DNA of 64,000 nt. Origin: Psychroserpens luteolus. GTDB lineage: Bacteria > Bacteroidota > Bacteroidia > Flavobacteriales > Flavobacteriaceae. The stretch covers positions 126,141-190,140 of the forward strand of contig NZ_JAHVXI010000007.1 of assembly GCF_021032705.1 (NCBI RefSeq), written 5' to 3'. The position numbers and the translations under genes were made by a program. Below are positions 1 to 7,694 of this stretch, piece by piece; the first letter of the stretch is position 1; each line of letters starts with the position of its first letter. The notes under the pieces were generated by a model. It saw only the letters and a program-made list of their open reading frames with translations. It was not told the origin of the DNA and did not search any database.

Positions 1-41
1 CTTTATCATAACATTAACACTAAAGAGTTTTGTTAAATTAA

Positions 42-67
42 AAAGCCCTCTATAAATAGAAGGCTTT
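42..67 (-). terminator. Rho-independent terminator of the beta-barrel receptor gene
   Basis: An 11-bp stem (aaagccctcta / tagaaggcttt, one mismatch) closes a 4-nt loop. Read on the minus strand it ends in a T-rich run, as expected for an intrinsic terminator about 95 nt past the stop of the minus-strand receptor gene. Confidence 0.7.
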
Positions 68-152
68 AATATGCGTTAAGGATTGAGGCTTTGTTGAAGC
101 TCCTCGATGAGAGCGACTGCCGAAAGCCTGACTTTTGCCCAAGCAAAAGTAA
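65..152. repeat. GC-richer segment with inverted repeat; possible dispersed repeat
   Basis: This stretch is visibly richer in G+C than its surroundings and contains a perfect inverted repeat, ACTTTTG (131-137) and CAAAAGT (144-150). On the minus strand it has a short open frame whose core reads VTFAWAKVRLSAVALIEEL, without a start codon. It may be a dispersed intergenic repeat or a gene remnant. No second copy was noticed in this window. Confidence 0.35.
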
Positions 153-160
153 CGCCCAAT

Positions 161-2911
161 TTATAAAGTATAAATCACTCTAAAGGTTACAAATCTTGGC
201 TGAATAAAGGTTTCTGAATTAAATACAGAAATATTCCCAGCACTATTATTTACTCTTGAGTCGATATCTAATAAGTTAGAAGCTTTTATTTCATATTCCC
301 ATTTAGCATCTCTATCTTTTCTATACGCTAAACTCGCATCCCAAGTTTGAAATGATTGCGAAGGTCTCACACCATCATCTTGATTGGTGTAGGTGAAATC
401 TGTTCTAAAGGTTACAGAATTCCAGATGTAAGCATCAACTTCAATAGATGGCGAATTCGTTACAAATCGTGTAGATGTTGTTCCTTGATCGTTATCACTA
501 ACAGCGTATGTATATCTTAAACGCACATTGGGCGCTTCCCTAAAATTAGTACGTAACTCTGGTGAATATGATTGAGTAAAACTTTCACTTACCGTACGTA
601 TATCTTGAACAAATTGGTTACGCTTTGAGTATGAAAAACGTACACCTAATCGCGCTCTAATCTTTTTAAATGTACGCTCTACTCGACCAAATAGACTAGC
701 AGATTCGTCGGCAAAACTAGAATTGAAAAATGAACTCGTTCTAATCACATTATCAAAATTAGTTGAACTTCTTATCTGATCAATATTCTTGCTGTAATTA
801 GCAAATGCAAATACATTGGTATAGTTGAATAAGTTAAAACTAAAGTATCTTAAATTTAAATTATGAGATAAAGAGTTTTGCAATTCTGGATTACCATAAT
901 TAATACTATTGAAGCTATTTAAAACTAGACCTTCGGCCAAACTAGTTACATCTGTAAAAGAGTTACTCATATTATAACGGAAGGTTAAGGTTTCACTCTT
1001 TTTAAACTGTATGAGTGTTTCAAATTCTGGTAACACTCTAAAGAAATTATCTTTATACTCTGTACCAAACTGTGTATTTTTATTACCGTAGGCATGTAGT
1101 GAGAATCCTGGCGTAATGGTGAATTTTCCTGTTTTCACTCGGTATCTAAATCCTAAATACACATCACTAAAGTTGTATTCGGTATCATTTTCATTTCTCA
1201 ATAAATTCCCGTCTTCATCTGTTAATGAAGCTACAGGGTCAAAGAATGAACCATCATCTAAAAACTGAAAAATATTAGAGTTGAACTTTTGGTTACTTAA
1301 AATGGTTCCTAAAGTCAAATTAATATTACTCTTGTTATTCAAAATATAATAGTAATCTACTTTAGCATCTAATTGATTGGATTTGATGCGCCTGTTTTGA
1401 TTAAGGTTATATCCAAATTGATCTCGATCAAACCCTAAGCCTAGAGCGGTATTATCAAAAGCATCTTGATCTTGAGGAGGATCGTCATTATTTGTTGGAT
1501 CATTAACTAATAGCGCATTATAAAACGGATCTTCATCACTTATTAAATGCTGTGCTTCTAAGGCGAAAATATTTTTCTCGTCTAGTGTATAGTAATAGTT
1601 AAGGTTTTGATTAATACTAAACGGTGTCACTTCTTCAAACTGATCTGTATTGCCAATCACTGAAGAAAATTGATTTTGACGTTCAGTATCTTTAGACAAT
1701 CGTCCTAGAAGATCATAATCTAATTGATTATTAAAATTAGGCTTGTAAGATGCACTTAACTTAGCAAGTGCTTGATTAGAAGCCTCGCGTCCTGTTTCTA
1801 TAGTTTCTTCATCAGGAATTCCTAAATCTGAATCAATATAGCGAACAAAGCTCTCTTCACGTGTTCTTAAACGGCTACTATTGTAGATTACAAATCCGCT
1901 AAGATCTAAGGCTTTATTTGGAGAGTAACTAAAGTTACCTGCACCGAGTTTAGTATCTATGGCTTGAGCATTACCTAAATTGGTCAAGCCTCCCAATCCA
2001 TTATTTCCAAGATTAATATTTGTTCCGCTACTTTGACTCGGACGTCTAAAACCGCCACCAAAGTTTCGAATATCTCTATTCGTTAAAGCCACTTCTCCTA
2101 TATTATTCATATCACCAATAACATTGATGCTGTACTTTGGACTGTAATAAAAGAGTTTTGGTTGTACAAGAAATAAGTCTTTATCAGGAGCCTTACCTGC
2201 GCCTGCCGTAACATCTCCAAACCAGAAGTTTTCCTTTCCTTCTTTTAGTTTGATATTAATGGCAACATTATCTTGATTGTTCTGTACACCTCTTAACTGA
2301 CCAACTTCGGAATAGTTACGTAATACTTGAATTTTATCCACGGCATTTGACGGAATGTTTTTTGTTGCCAATTTAGAATCGCCATCAAAAAAATCTTTTC
2401 CGTTCACCATTAATTTATTGACCACTTTACCTTCAACTTCAATTTGACCATCATCATTAATCTCTACACCAGGTAATTTTTTGAGAACATCTTCAAGTTT
2501 ACGCTCAGAGCCATCTTTAAAGGAGTCGGCATTATAAACCAACGTATCACCTTTAATAGTTACAGGCATTTCGTATGTTAACTCTACAGCATCAAGTGCA
2601 TTGTCATTTTGAAGTGTATAATTTTTTGTGATGTTAGTTTCTTTGGTAGTAATCTCTTCAGATAAGGTTTTCATACCAATGTAACTCACTTGAACAGTAT
2701 ACGTGGTGTTTTTGTCAAGATCTAGCTTAAAACGTCCTTTATCATTTGTAATTGCATATGATGCCATGGCTTTTGTTTCCTTATTAATGGCAATAACATT
2801 GGCAAGTTCTAAAGGTGCTCCGATACTGTCTTTGACAACACCTTGTACTGTAATTTGAGCACTAGTAATGCTCGTCACGAGCAGTAACGCAAGTATGAAT
2901 ATATTTCTCAT
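161..2911 (-). CDS. Outer-membrane beta-barrel receptor with carboxypeptidase-regulatory-like N-terminus
   Basis: A 916-residue TonB-receptor-like outer-membrane protein. A signal peptide (about residues 1-18, ending SAQ) is followed by a carboxypeptidase-D regulatory-like beta-sandwich (about 20-105, with the typical ANV...NDKGRFKLDL pattern). A plug-like domain follows at about 110-225, including LEDVLKKLPGVEI and VMVNGKDFF-like text. The remainder is a long aromatic-rich region that fits an outer-membrane barrel, ending RFVTFRVIYTL with a hydrophobic last strand. It resembles the 'outer membrane beta-barrel family' (OMP_b-brl_3) rather than SusC. It lies last in the minus-strand run behind two GLPGLI genes, with a 67-bp gap, and is probably co-transcribed. 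Ligand unknown. The GLPGLI association suggests they act with this receptor, but that is inference. Confidence 0.85.
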   Translation of the reverse strand: MRNIFILALLLVTSITSAQITVQGVVKDSIGAPLELANVIAINKETKAMASYAITNDKGRFKLDLDKNTTYTVQVSYIGMKTLSEEITTKETNITKNYTLQNDNALDAVELTYEMPVTIKGDTLVYNADSFKDGSERKLEDVLKKLPGVEINDDGQIEVEGKVVNKLMVNGKDFFDGDSKLATKNIPSNAVDKIQVLRNYSEVGQLRGVQNNQDNVAINIKLKEGKENFWFGDVTAGAGKAPDKDLFLVQPKLFYYSPKYSINVIGDMNNIGEVALTNRDIRNFGGGFRRPSQSSGTNINLGNNGLGGLTNLGNAQAIDTKLGAGNFSYSPNKALDLSGFVIYNSSRLRTREESFVRYIDSDLGIPDEETIETGREASNQALAKLSASYKPNFNNQLDYDLLGRLSKDTERQNQFSSVIGNTDQFEEVTPFSINQNLNYYYTLDEKNIFALEAQHLISDEDPFYNALLVNDPTNNDDPPQDQDAFDNTALGLGFDRDQFGYNLNQNRRIKSNQLDAKVDYYYILNNKSNINLTLGTILSNQKFNSNIFQFLDDGSFFDPVASLTDEDGNLLRNENDTEYNFSDVYLGFRYRVKTGKFTITPGFSLHAYGNKNTQFGTEYKDNFFRVLPEFETLIQFKKSETLTFRYNMSNSFTDVTSLAEGLVLNSFNSINYGNPELQNSLSHNLNLRYFSFNLFNYTNVFAFANYSKNIDQIRSSTNFDNVIRTSSFFNSSFADESASLFGRVERTFKKIRARLGVRFSYSKRNQFVQDIRTVSESFTQSYSPELRTNFREAPNVRLRYTYAVSDNDQGTTSTRFVTNSPSIEVDAYIWNSVTFRTDFTYTNQDDGVRPSQSFQTWDASLAYRKDRDAKWEYEIKASNLLDIDSRVNNSAGNISVFNSETFIQPRFVTFRVIYTL

Positions 2912-2978
2912 TTGATTGGATTTTGTTTCTATATGTTTTCCAAAATGGAGAACTGAAACCTTATTTTTTGATTACTTA

Positions 2979-3881
2979 TTAATTTCTACGACCTCTATTT
3001 CTACCACCATACATCTGGCGCATTTCTTCAATCTTGTCTTTCATTATTTTATTGTATTCTTCACGAGTCACAACATCTCCTTTTTCAGGTTTTTCGATGA
3101 GTTCTTTTTCTTTAGGATTCATAACTATTTTAGTACATAGCATAACTGTTCTATCTGCATTAACCTCAAGTATCAAACCTGGCAATCCATGATATTCTCC
3201 TGGACCTGAACTTACAGGAATTTGAGGCGTGTACCAAGCCGTAACAACTACAAATTTTGGCACTTCGAGTTCATCAAAAGGATCATCAGAATCTGTTTTA
3301 GTTGTATCAGCAGTTTCTTTACCTTCTTTCTTCTCATTATCTTTCTTCTGATCTCCTCCTCTATTTCGTCGACGCATACTCATAAAATCCATCTCATCAA
3401 CAGGCTTTGTTGTTGTGGCTTTAAAGCATGTATACTGACCTATTTGCTTTGTTTCATTTTCAAGTTTCCATTCTAATTTTGGTAGCGAATCTCTTACTAA
3501 AAATGATTTACCAAAGAATTCCTGTTCTTGAAGAATGACATCTTCTTTTATGTTTTTGTACTGAGGACCTCCAGTAAAACTACTCATCATACCTCTCCAT
3601 CGACCTCCTCCTGATCCTGGAGCATCAAGTTTTTCTTCTTCCTTATAAGTTGATTCGCTTCGATTGAAATTAAGCACATATGTTTTTTCCAACATACTTT
3701 TCATTCGCTCTGCAACCATCTTTTTTTGCTGTTCACTCATTTGACCGCCACCCCAATTACTCATGTCAACTGTGGTTTTGGTTTGATAGATAGCTTGACC
3801 TTGGAAGTCTTGCGCGTTTACATTTAGTGCTGGTATTAGTAGTAATAGTACAATACTGAGCTTTGAAATTAGTCTTTTCAT
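2979..3881 (-). CDS. GLPGLI family secreted protein (copy 1)
   Basis: A 300-residue exported protein of the GLPGLI family, named for the motif seen here as GEYHGLPGLILEVN. I chose the start at MKRLISKLS because it begins a clear signal peptide ending NVNAQ; the longer frame adds 28 residues that are not signal-like and would run across the promoter. Other family marks are TAWYTPQIPVSSGPG just before the motif and an early FQGQAIYQTKT strand. A low-complexity Gly/Arg stretch (GGGRWRG), a Lys/Glu-rich insert (GGDQKKDNEKKEGKE) and a C-terminal RNRGRRN tail are unusual. No biochemical function is established for this family as far as I know. It is a paralogue of the next gene upstream and precedes the receptor gene. 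Confidence 0.85.
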   Translation of the reverse strand: MKRLISKLSIVLLLLIPALNVNAQDFQGQAIYQTKTTVDMSNWGGGQMSEQQKKMVAERMKSMLEKTYVLNFNRSESTYKEEEKLDAPGSGGGRWRGMMSSFTGGPQYKNIKEDVILQEQEFFGKSFLVRDSLPKLEWKLENETKQIGQYTCFKATTTKPVDEMDFMSMRRRNRGGDQKKDNEKKEGKETADTTKTDSDDPFDELEVPKFVVVTAWYTPQIPVSSGPGEYHGLPGLILEVNADRTVMLCTKIVMNPKEKELIEKPEKGDVVTREEYNKIMKDKIEEMRQMYGGRNRGRRN

Positions 3882-3904
3882 AATAGAGTTATAATTACTC
3901 TTGT

Positions 3905-3932
3905 TTAACAAAACTAAACAAGAATTAAACAA
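3905..3932 (-). promoter_or_regulatory. Phased TTGTTWA direct repeats before GLPGLI copy 1
   Basis: On the minus strand three copies of TTGTTTA/TTGTTAA occur with starts 11 and 10 bp apart (plus-strand positions 3926-3932, 3915-3921, 3905-3911). They overlap a TAGTTTTG match to the -7 consensus (3909-3916). CTTGTTTA/TAAACAAG also forms an inverted repeat at 3900-3922. It resembles the TGTTAAC repeats at 5334-5360 and could bind the same regulator. The AT-richness of the region lowers confidence. Confidence 0.35.
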
Positions 3933-3966
3933 AACGTTGCTATTTATAATAACATTAACGTTCAAA

Positions 3967-3986
3967 AATACTTTAATTAAAGTATT
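3967..3986. repeat. Perfect 20-bp palindrome between the GLPGLI genes
   Basis: AATACTTTAATTAAAGTATT is its own reverse complement. It lies between the stop of GLPGLI copy 2 (4050) and the promoter region of copy 1. With no loop and no T-run it is not a good terminator. It could be an operator or chance in AT-rich DNA. Confidence 0.35.
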
Positions 3987-4049
3987 AAGACTCTAAAAAA
4001 CACTAAATGTTAAATCGTAAAAGGTTAAACTTTTCTTAAAGTTATTTTA

Positions 4050-4901
4050 TTAGCCTCCTATTCTAATTTCAATATTTTCACCATCTCGACCTCTTCTATT
4101 TGATCTAAAACGTTCTTCCATTTCTTTCATCTTCTTTTCCATGATCTTATCATAAGCTTCTTGCGTCATTTCATCACCTTTTTTTGGTTCAACAATTTCA
4201 GATGCATTTTTAGGGTTGAGAACAATCTTACTACAGATGACTGTTTCAGTACCATCATTGACTTCAAGGATTAAACCAGGCAATCCGTGATAATTTCCTG
4301 GACCTGCACTTACAGGGATTTGTGGTGTATACCAAGCCGTTATAGTAATTTCTTTCATTTTAGGAGGTGCATTTTCATCTCTACTTAAATCTTTATCACC
4401 ATTAAAACTAATCCCGCTTTCAACATCTTCAACCTCTCTGGTCATAGTTGCTTTAAAACACGTATAGTCTCCAATATTTTTAGTTTCAGACCCTAATGTC
4501 CATTTAATGTCTTCTAACTTATCCTTTATCAAAAACAATTTGCTAAACGATTCATTTTGATTAGTGAAACGCTTTTCTTTGATATTCTTATAAAGTATAT
4601 CTGCACCTCCTGTTTCTACCATAACAATCTGCATTCCTTGAGGCTGTGGTGCGCCTAAAGATTCTTCTTCTTTATATAATGATTCCTCTTTATTAAAAGA
4701 CAAAATATAAGTTCTTTCAAACTGCTTTTTAAGCATTTCCATCATTTGGTCTGCCATACCAGAAGACACTTGCGTACTATCTAATTTGATATCAATTTTA
4801 CGTTTAGACTTATAAGTAGCCTGACCTTGAAATTCTTGAGCCTTTGCTTTTGCCGAGAACAAAAGTGCTGTTACGATTATGAGTTTAATAATTACTTTCA
4901 T
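4050..4901 (-). CDS. GLPGLI family secreted protein (copy 2)
   Basis: A 283-residue exported GLPGLI-family protein, clearly paralogous to the neighbour at 2979-3881. Both share the order FQGQATYKSKR-like strand, SLYKEEE, ILYKNIKE, GDYTCFKAT, TAWYTPQIPVSAGPG and NYHGLPGLILEVN. A signal peptide ends at about residue 21 (AKAQ). The C-terminus is again Arg/Gly-rich (RSNRRGRDG). The start is the first Met, 9 bp after the stop of the small secreted protein gene, so the two are surely in one transcript. Function unknown. The paired duplication suggests either specialised paralogues or a hetero-oligomer; that is inference. Confidence 0.85.
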   Translation of the reverse strand: MKVIIKLIIVTALLFSAKAKAQEFQGQATYKSKRKIDIKLDSTQVSSGMADQMMEMLKKQFERTYILSFNKEESLYKEEESLGAPQPQGMQIVMVETGGADILYKNIKEKRFTNQNESFSKLFLIKDKLEDIKWTLGSETKNIGDYTCFKATMTREVEDVESGISFNGDKDLSRDENAPPKMKEITITAWYTPQIPVSAGPGNYHGLPGLILEVNDGTETVICSKIVLNPKNASEIVEPKKGDEMTQEAYDKIMEKKMKEMEERFRSNRRGRDGENIEIRIGG

Positions 4902-4910
4902 GGTTTTGTT

Positions 4911-5276
4911 TTATTTGTTGTTATAATATTCAATTGCAGCTTTTCTCATTTTTTTTACGCGTTTTAAAAAACCGTCAATGTCTTTTCTACTGCCATTAAT
5001 TGTATAAGACATTTTACTTTTTTGACCATTTGACATTTGTTTCCCGTTACAGGTAATTTCAAATGTGATACCCTCATCACTGTCTATATCTTCGAGAAGC
5101 TCTTTAATATCTTTCATAGTAAATGTAGACTCAATCTCTTTAGCCGAGTCTACATTAACCGAAATACTTAAGTCGGTAACCGTATCATTCGTAGTTACTT
5201 TTCCGTTTAATATAGGTGTTTGGCTATAGCTAATTGTTGTAATAAAAAGCGTTAAAATGGTAAATAGGTGTTTCAT
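4911..5276 (-). CDS. Small secreted protein, function unknown
   Basis: A 121-residue protein with a signal peptide ending SYS-Q at about residue 19, a Thr/Ser/Asp-rich middle and a basic C-terminal helix (about 100-121). I recognise no family. It contains a single cysteine in mature sequence (EITCNGKQ). It is the first gene of the minus-strand run leading into the two GLPGLI genes and the receptor, and faces the divergent histidine-kinase gene. A -7-like box TACATTTG lies at 5305-5312. Its position in the operon makes it a likely partner or target of the GLPGLI/receptor system, but no activity can be read from the sequence. Confidence 0.75.
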   Translation of the reverse strand: MKHLFTILTLFITTISYSQTPILNGKVTTNDTVTDLSISVNVDSAKEIESTFTMKDIKELLEDIDSDEGITFEITCNGKQMSNGQKSKMSYTINGSRKDIDGFLKRVKKMRKAAIEYYNNK

Positions 5277-5304
5277 GTTTTTTGATTTAATGATTAATAC
5301 TTCA

Positions 5305-5312
5305 CAAATGTA
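5305..5312 (-). promoter_or_regulatory. -7 box of the GLPGLI-module promoter
   Basis: On the minus strand TACATTTG matches the Bacteroidota -7 consensus TAnnTTTG, 28 nt before the ATG at 5276. No TTTG -33 element is present at the usual spacing. The GTTAAC repeats start about 22 bp upstream instead, which would suit an activator-dependent promoter. Confidence 0.5.
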
Positions 5313-5333
5313 ACAGACGCGCTAATGCTTTTT

Positions 5334-5360
5334 AGTTAACCAGTGTTAACGTGTGTTAAC
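5334..5360. promoter_or_regulatory. Triple GTTAAC operator with exact 10-bp period
   Basis: GTTAAC occurs at 5335-5340, 5345-5350 and 5355-5360, with the slightly longer unit WGTTAAC conserved in all three. OmpR-family response regulators typically bind tandem direct repeats about one helical turn apart. The site sits between two divergent promoters that each have a -7 box but no TTTG -33 box. The obvious candidate ligand is the OmpR-type regulator encoded at 6931-7608; this is inferred. Confidence 0.6.
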
Positions 5361-5387
5361 CGATTAGTATTTAACCCTTTTAACATT

Positions 5388-5395
5388 TACTTTTG
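5388..5395 (+). promoter_or_regulatory. -7 box of the histidine-kinase promoter; nearly leaderless
   Basis: TACTTTTG matches TAnnTTTG and ends only 4 nt before the ATG at 5400. If used, transcription would start at or next to the start codon, giving a leaderless or near-leaderless mRNA. There is no TTTG element 17-23 bp upstream. The repeats at 5334-5360 lie where an activator would be expected. Confidence 0.5.
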
Positions 5396-5399
5396 ACAT

Positions 5400-6938
5400 A
5401 TGAATGATTCAAAATACAGGTACATTCTTTATATTATTGTCATTGTTATTATAGCTACCATAGGCATTCAAACCTATTGGAATTACAAAAACTACTTGAC
5501 AAATAAACAACAGCTTATCAATGATGTACAAGCTAGTCTTGATGATGCGGTAGATAATTATTACACTGCATTAGCAACACGAACTACATTAGGTGTTTCT
5601 TTAGAAGGGGAGCATCAAAAAAATGCATTTAGAGAAAATGGTGAGCTTGAAAAATTCTTGCAACAAATTGATGGTGCCCACAAAGAATTTAGAAATCTTG
5701 ATTCAATCGATTTTCAATCTACCGAAGGGTTTACAGTAGTTAGAGGGTTTAAAGCAGACTCTATGATGGCAGCAGATAAGAAAGATAATCAACCGTTGTC
5801 AAATGAAGAGTTTAAAAAGCGCATAGACAGCTTTAGATTAGAAAATGATAGTATAAGCTTTAATCTTTCTAGTCTTGAAATGCTAACGACAAAAGTTGTA
5901 ATCTCTATTAATAATGATACATTAGATGTAGAAGAAGTTGATAGCTTACTTAAAATTGATCTAGCGCGAAAGAATATAGATATCAACTATAAACTCAACT
6001 ATCTTGAAAAGTCTAAAGAGTTAGACAGTTGCTGGATCGAACGACCTAAAATTTATCAAGATGCCTCTAATGACAAATTATTTTTAAGCTCGATATCAAA
6101 ATCATCTTTTATACCCCTTGACAGTGTTTTATCGATTCAATACGAAAATACCACTTGGGCAGTTTTAAAACGGATTATTTGGAGTATCATTATCTCGTCC
6201 CTATTAGTATTTGCCGTTGTAGGTTGCCTATTTTATCTATTAAAGATTATAAAACACCAAAAACAGTTAGCTGAAGTTAAAAATGATCTCATAAGTAATA
6301 TCACACATGAATTCAAAACACCTATTGCTACCATTGGAGTTGCATTAGAGAGCATTCAAAACTTTAACGTGATAGATGACAAAAATAAAACCAAGACTTA
6401 TTTAGATATGTCTAATACACAATTATCTAAATTAAACACTATGGTTGAAAAGTTATTAGAAACCGCCACTCTAGACAGTGAGAATTTAGAACTCAACAGA
6501 GACAATTATAACATTTCTGAGGTCTTGTCGACTATCGTAGAAAAACACAAACTTCAAAATTCAAACACATCGATAACATATAATATTATCGATAACATTT
6601 TTGCCAATGTGGACATCTTTCATTTTGAAAATGCCATAAATAATATCATTGACAACGCTTTTAAATATGGTGGCAATACCATTTTTGTTGATTTAAAACA
6701 CACCTCATCTCAAATTGAGATCTCCATATCTGACAATGGTAATACGTTGACAAAAGCAAATAAAGATCGAATTTTTGAAAAATTCTATCGTATCCCAAGA
6801 GGAAACACACATGATGTTAAAGGCTTTGGCATTGGTTTGTATTATTCAAAAAAGATCATTGAGAAACATGGTGGCTCCTTAGATCTTGAACTTAACAATC
6901 AACTTACCACTTTTAAAATTTTGTTGCCCTATGCATAG
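5400..6938 (+). CDS. Membrane sensor histidine kinase
   Basis: A 512-residue two-TM sensor kinase. TM1 is at about residues 8-27 and a long extracytoplasmic sensor region at about 30-255, with no sensor domain that I recognise. TM2 is at about 258-283. The kinase core follows: H-box NITHEFKTPIATI with phospho-acceptor His303, N-box AINNIIDNAFKYGG, and G-boxes ISDNG and GFGIGLYYSKKII. All key residues look intact. It is divergent from the GLPGLI/receptor run and overlaps the downstream response regulator by 8 bp, so the two are translationally coupled. By location it most likely senses an envelope state related to the GLPGLI module. That link is inferred from gene order and the shared operator only. 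Confidence 0.92.
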   Translation: MNDSKYRYILYIIVIVIIATIGIQTYWNYKNYLTNKQQLINDVQASLDDAVDNYYTALATRTTLGVSLEGEHQKNAFRENGELEKFLQQIDGAHKEFRNLDSIDFQSTEGFTVVRGFKADSMMAADKKDNQPLSNEEFKKRIDSFRLENDSISFNLSSLEMLTTKVVISINNDTLDVEEVDSLLKIDLARKNIDINYKLNYLEKSKELDSCWIERPKIYQDASNDKLFLSSISKSSFIPLDSVLSIQYENTTWAVLKRIIWSIIISSLLVFAVVGCLFYLLKIIKHQKQLAEVKNDLISNITHEFKTPIATIGVALESIQNFNVIDDKNKTKTYLDMSNTQLSKLNTMVEKLLETATLDSENLELNRDNYNISEVLSTIVEKHKLQNSNTSITYNIIDNIFANVDIFHFENAINNIIDNAFKYGGNTIFVDLKHTSSQIEISISDNGNTLTKANKDRIFEKFYRIPRGNTHDVKGFGIGLYYSKKIIEKHGGSLDLELNNQLTTFKILLPYA

Positions 6939-7608
6939 AACAACTATTTTATTAGCTGAAGACGAACCAGCTTTAGGACAGATTATCAAAGAAAGTTTGG
7001 AGACCAGAGACTTCCAAGTGCTGCTATGTAATGACGGAGAAAAAGCCTTAAAAACCTATCAAAATGACATTCCCGAACTGTTAGTTCTTGATGTTATGAT
7101 GCCTAAAAAAGATGGATTTACTCTTGCTAAGGAAATTAGAGCCATTGATGATAGTATTCCCATCATATTTTTAACAGCCAAATCACAAACCCAAGATGTT
7201 GTTGAGGGTTTTACCATTGGAGGAAATGATTATCTTAAAAAGCCTTTTAGTATGGAGGAGCTTATTGTAAGAATCAATAACTTACTTCAAAGAACTAAAG
7301 TTCAAAAAGCCTCTGAAGTTTTAAAAATAGGGAATTACACTTTTGATTTTCCAAAGCAACAATTACATTATAACGATATTTCAGAACAGCTGACTCATCG
7401 CGAATCTCATCTTCTATTTCACTTGATAAAAAATAAAAATGAGGTTCTAGACCGCTCAATCATACTCAATAAATTATGGGGAAATGACGACTTTTTTTCT
7501 GCCAGAAGCATGGATGTGTTTATCACAAAACTTCGTAAAAAGCTGCAAAAAGATGAGCAAATTCAAATCATTAATGTACGTGGATTTGGATATAAGCTCG
7601 TTTGCTAG
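6931..7608 (+). CDS. OmpR/PhoB-type response regulator
   Basis: A 225-residue two-domain regulator. The receiver domain (about 1-120) has the acidic pair in LLAEDEP (Asp11), the phospho-acceptor Asp54 in VLDVMMPKKDG, and the switch Thr/Lys in FLTAK and LKKPF. The C-terminal winged helix (about 130-225) has the typical end MDVFITKLRKKL...INVRGFGYKL. I placed the start at MHRTTILL, which overlaps the kinase stop; the longer reading merely extends into the kinase gene. It is the probable DNA-binding partner of the kinase at 5400-6938, and the 10-bp-phased GTTAAC repeats upstream of that kinase are its most plausible binding site. Confidence 0.93.
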   Translation: MHRTTILLAEDEPALGQIIKESLETRDFQVLLCNDGEKALKTYQNDIPELLVLDVMMPKKDGFTLAKEIRAIDDSIPIIFLTAKSQTQDVVEGFTIGGNDYLKKPFSMEELIVRINNLLQRTKVQKASEVLKIGNYTFDFPKQQLHYNDISEQLTHRESHLLFHLIKNKNEVLDRSIILNKLWGNDDFFSARSMDVFITKLRKKLQKDEQIQIINVRGFGYKLVC

Positions 7609-7694
7609 AAAATAGATATCTTAATTCATCGTTTAAAAATTGAATCCTGTAAATAATGGTTCAATTTTTGTATTTTCGATACTATAAACGAGAC

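Noticed and set aside
2916-3140. Plus-strand frame opposite GLPGLI copy 1
   Set aside because: Phe/His-rich low-complexity product typical of antisense reading in AT-rich genes.
3882-3965. Longer start of GLPGLI copy 1
   Set aside because: The extra 28 residues precede a perfect signal peptide and lie over the putative promoter and repeats.
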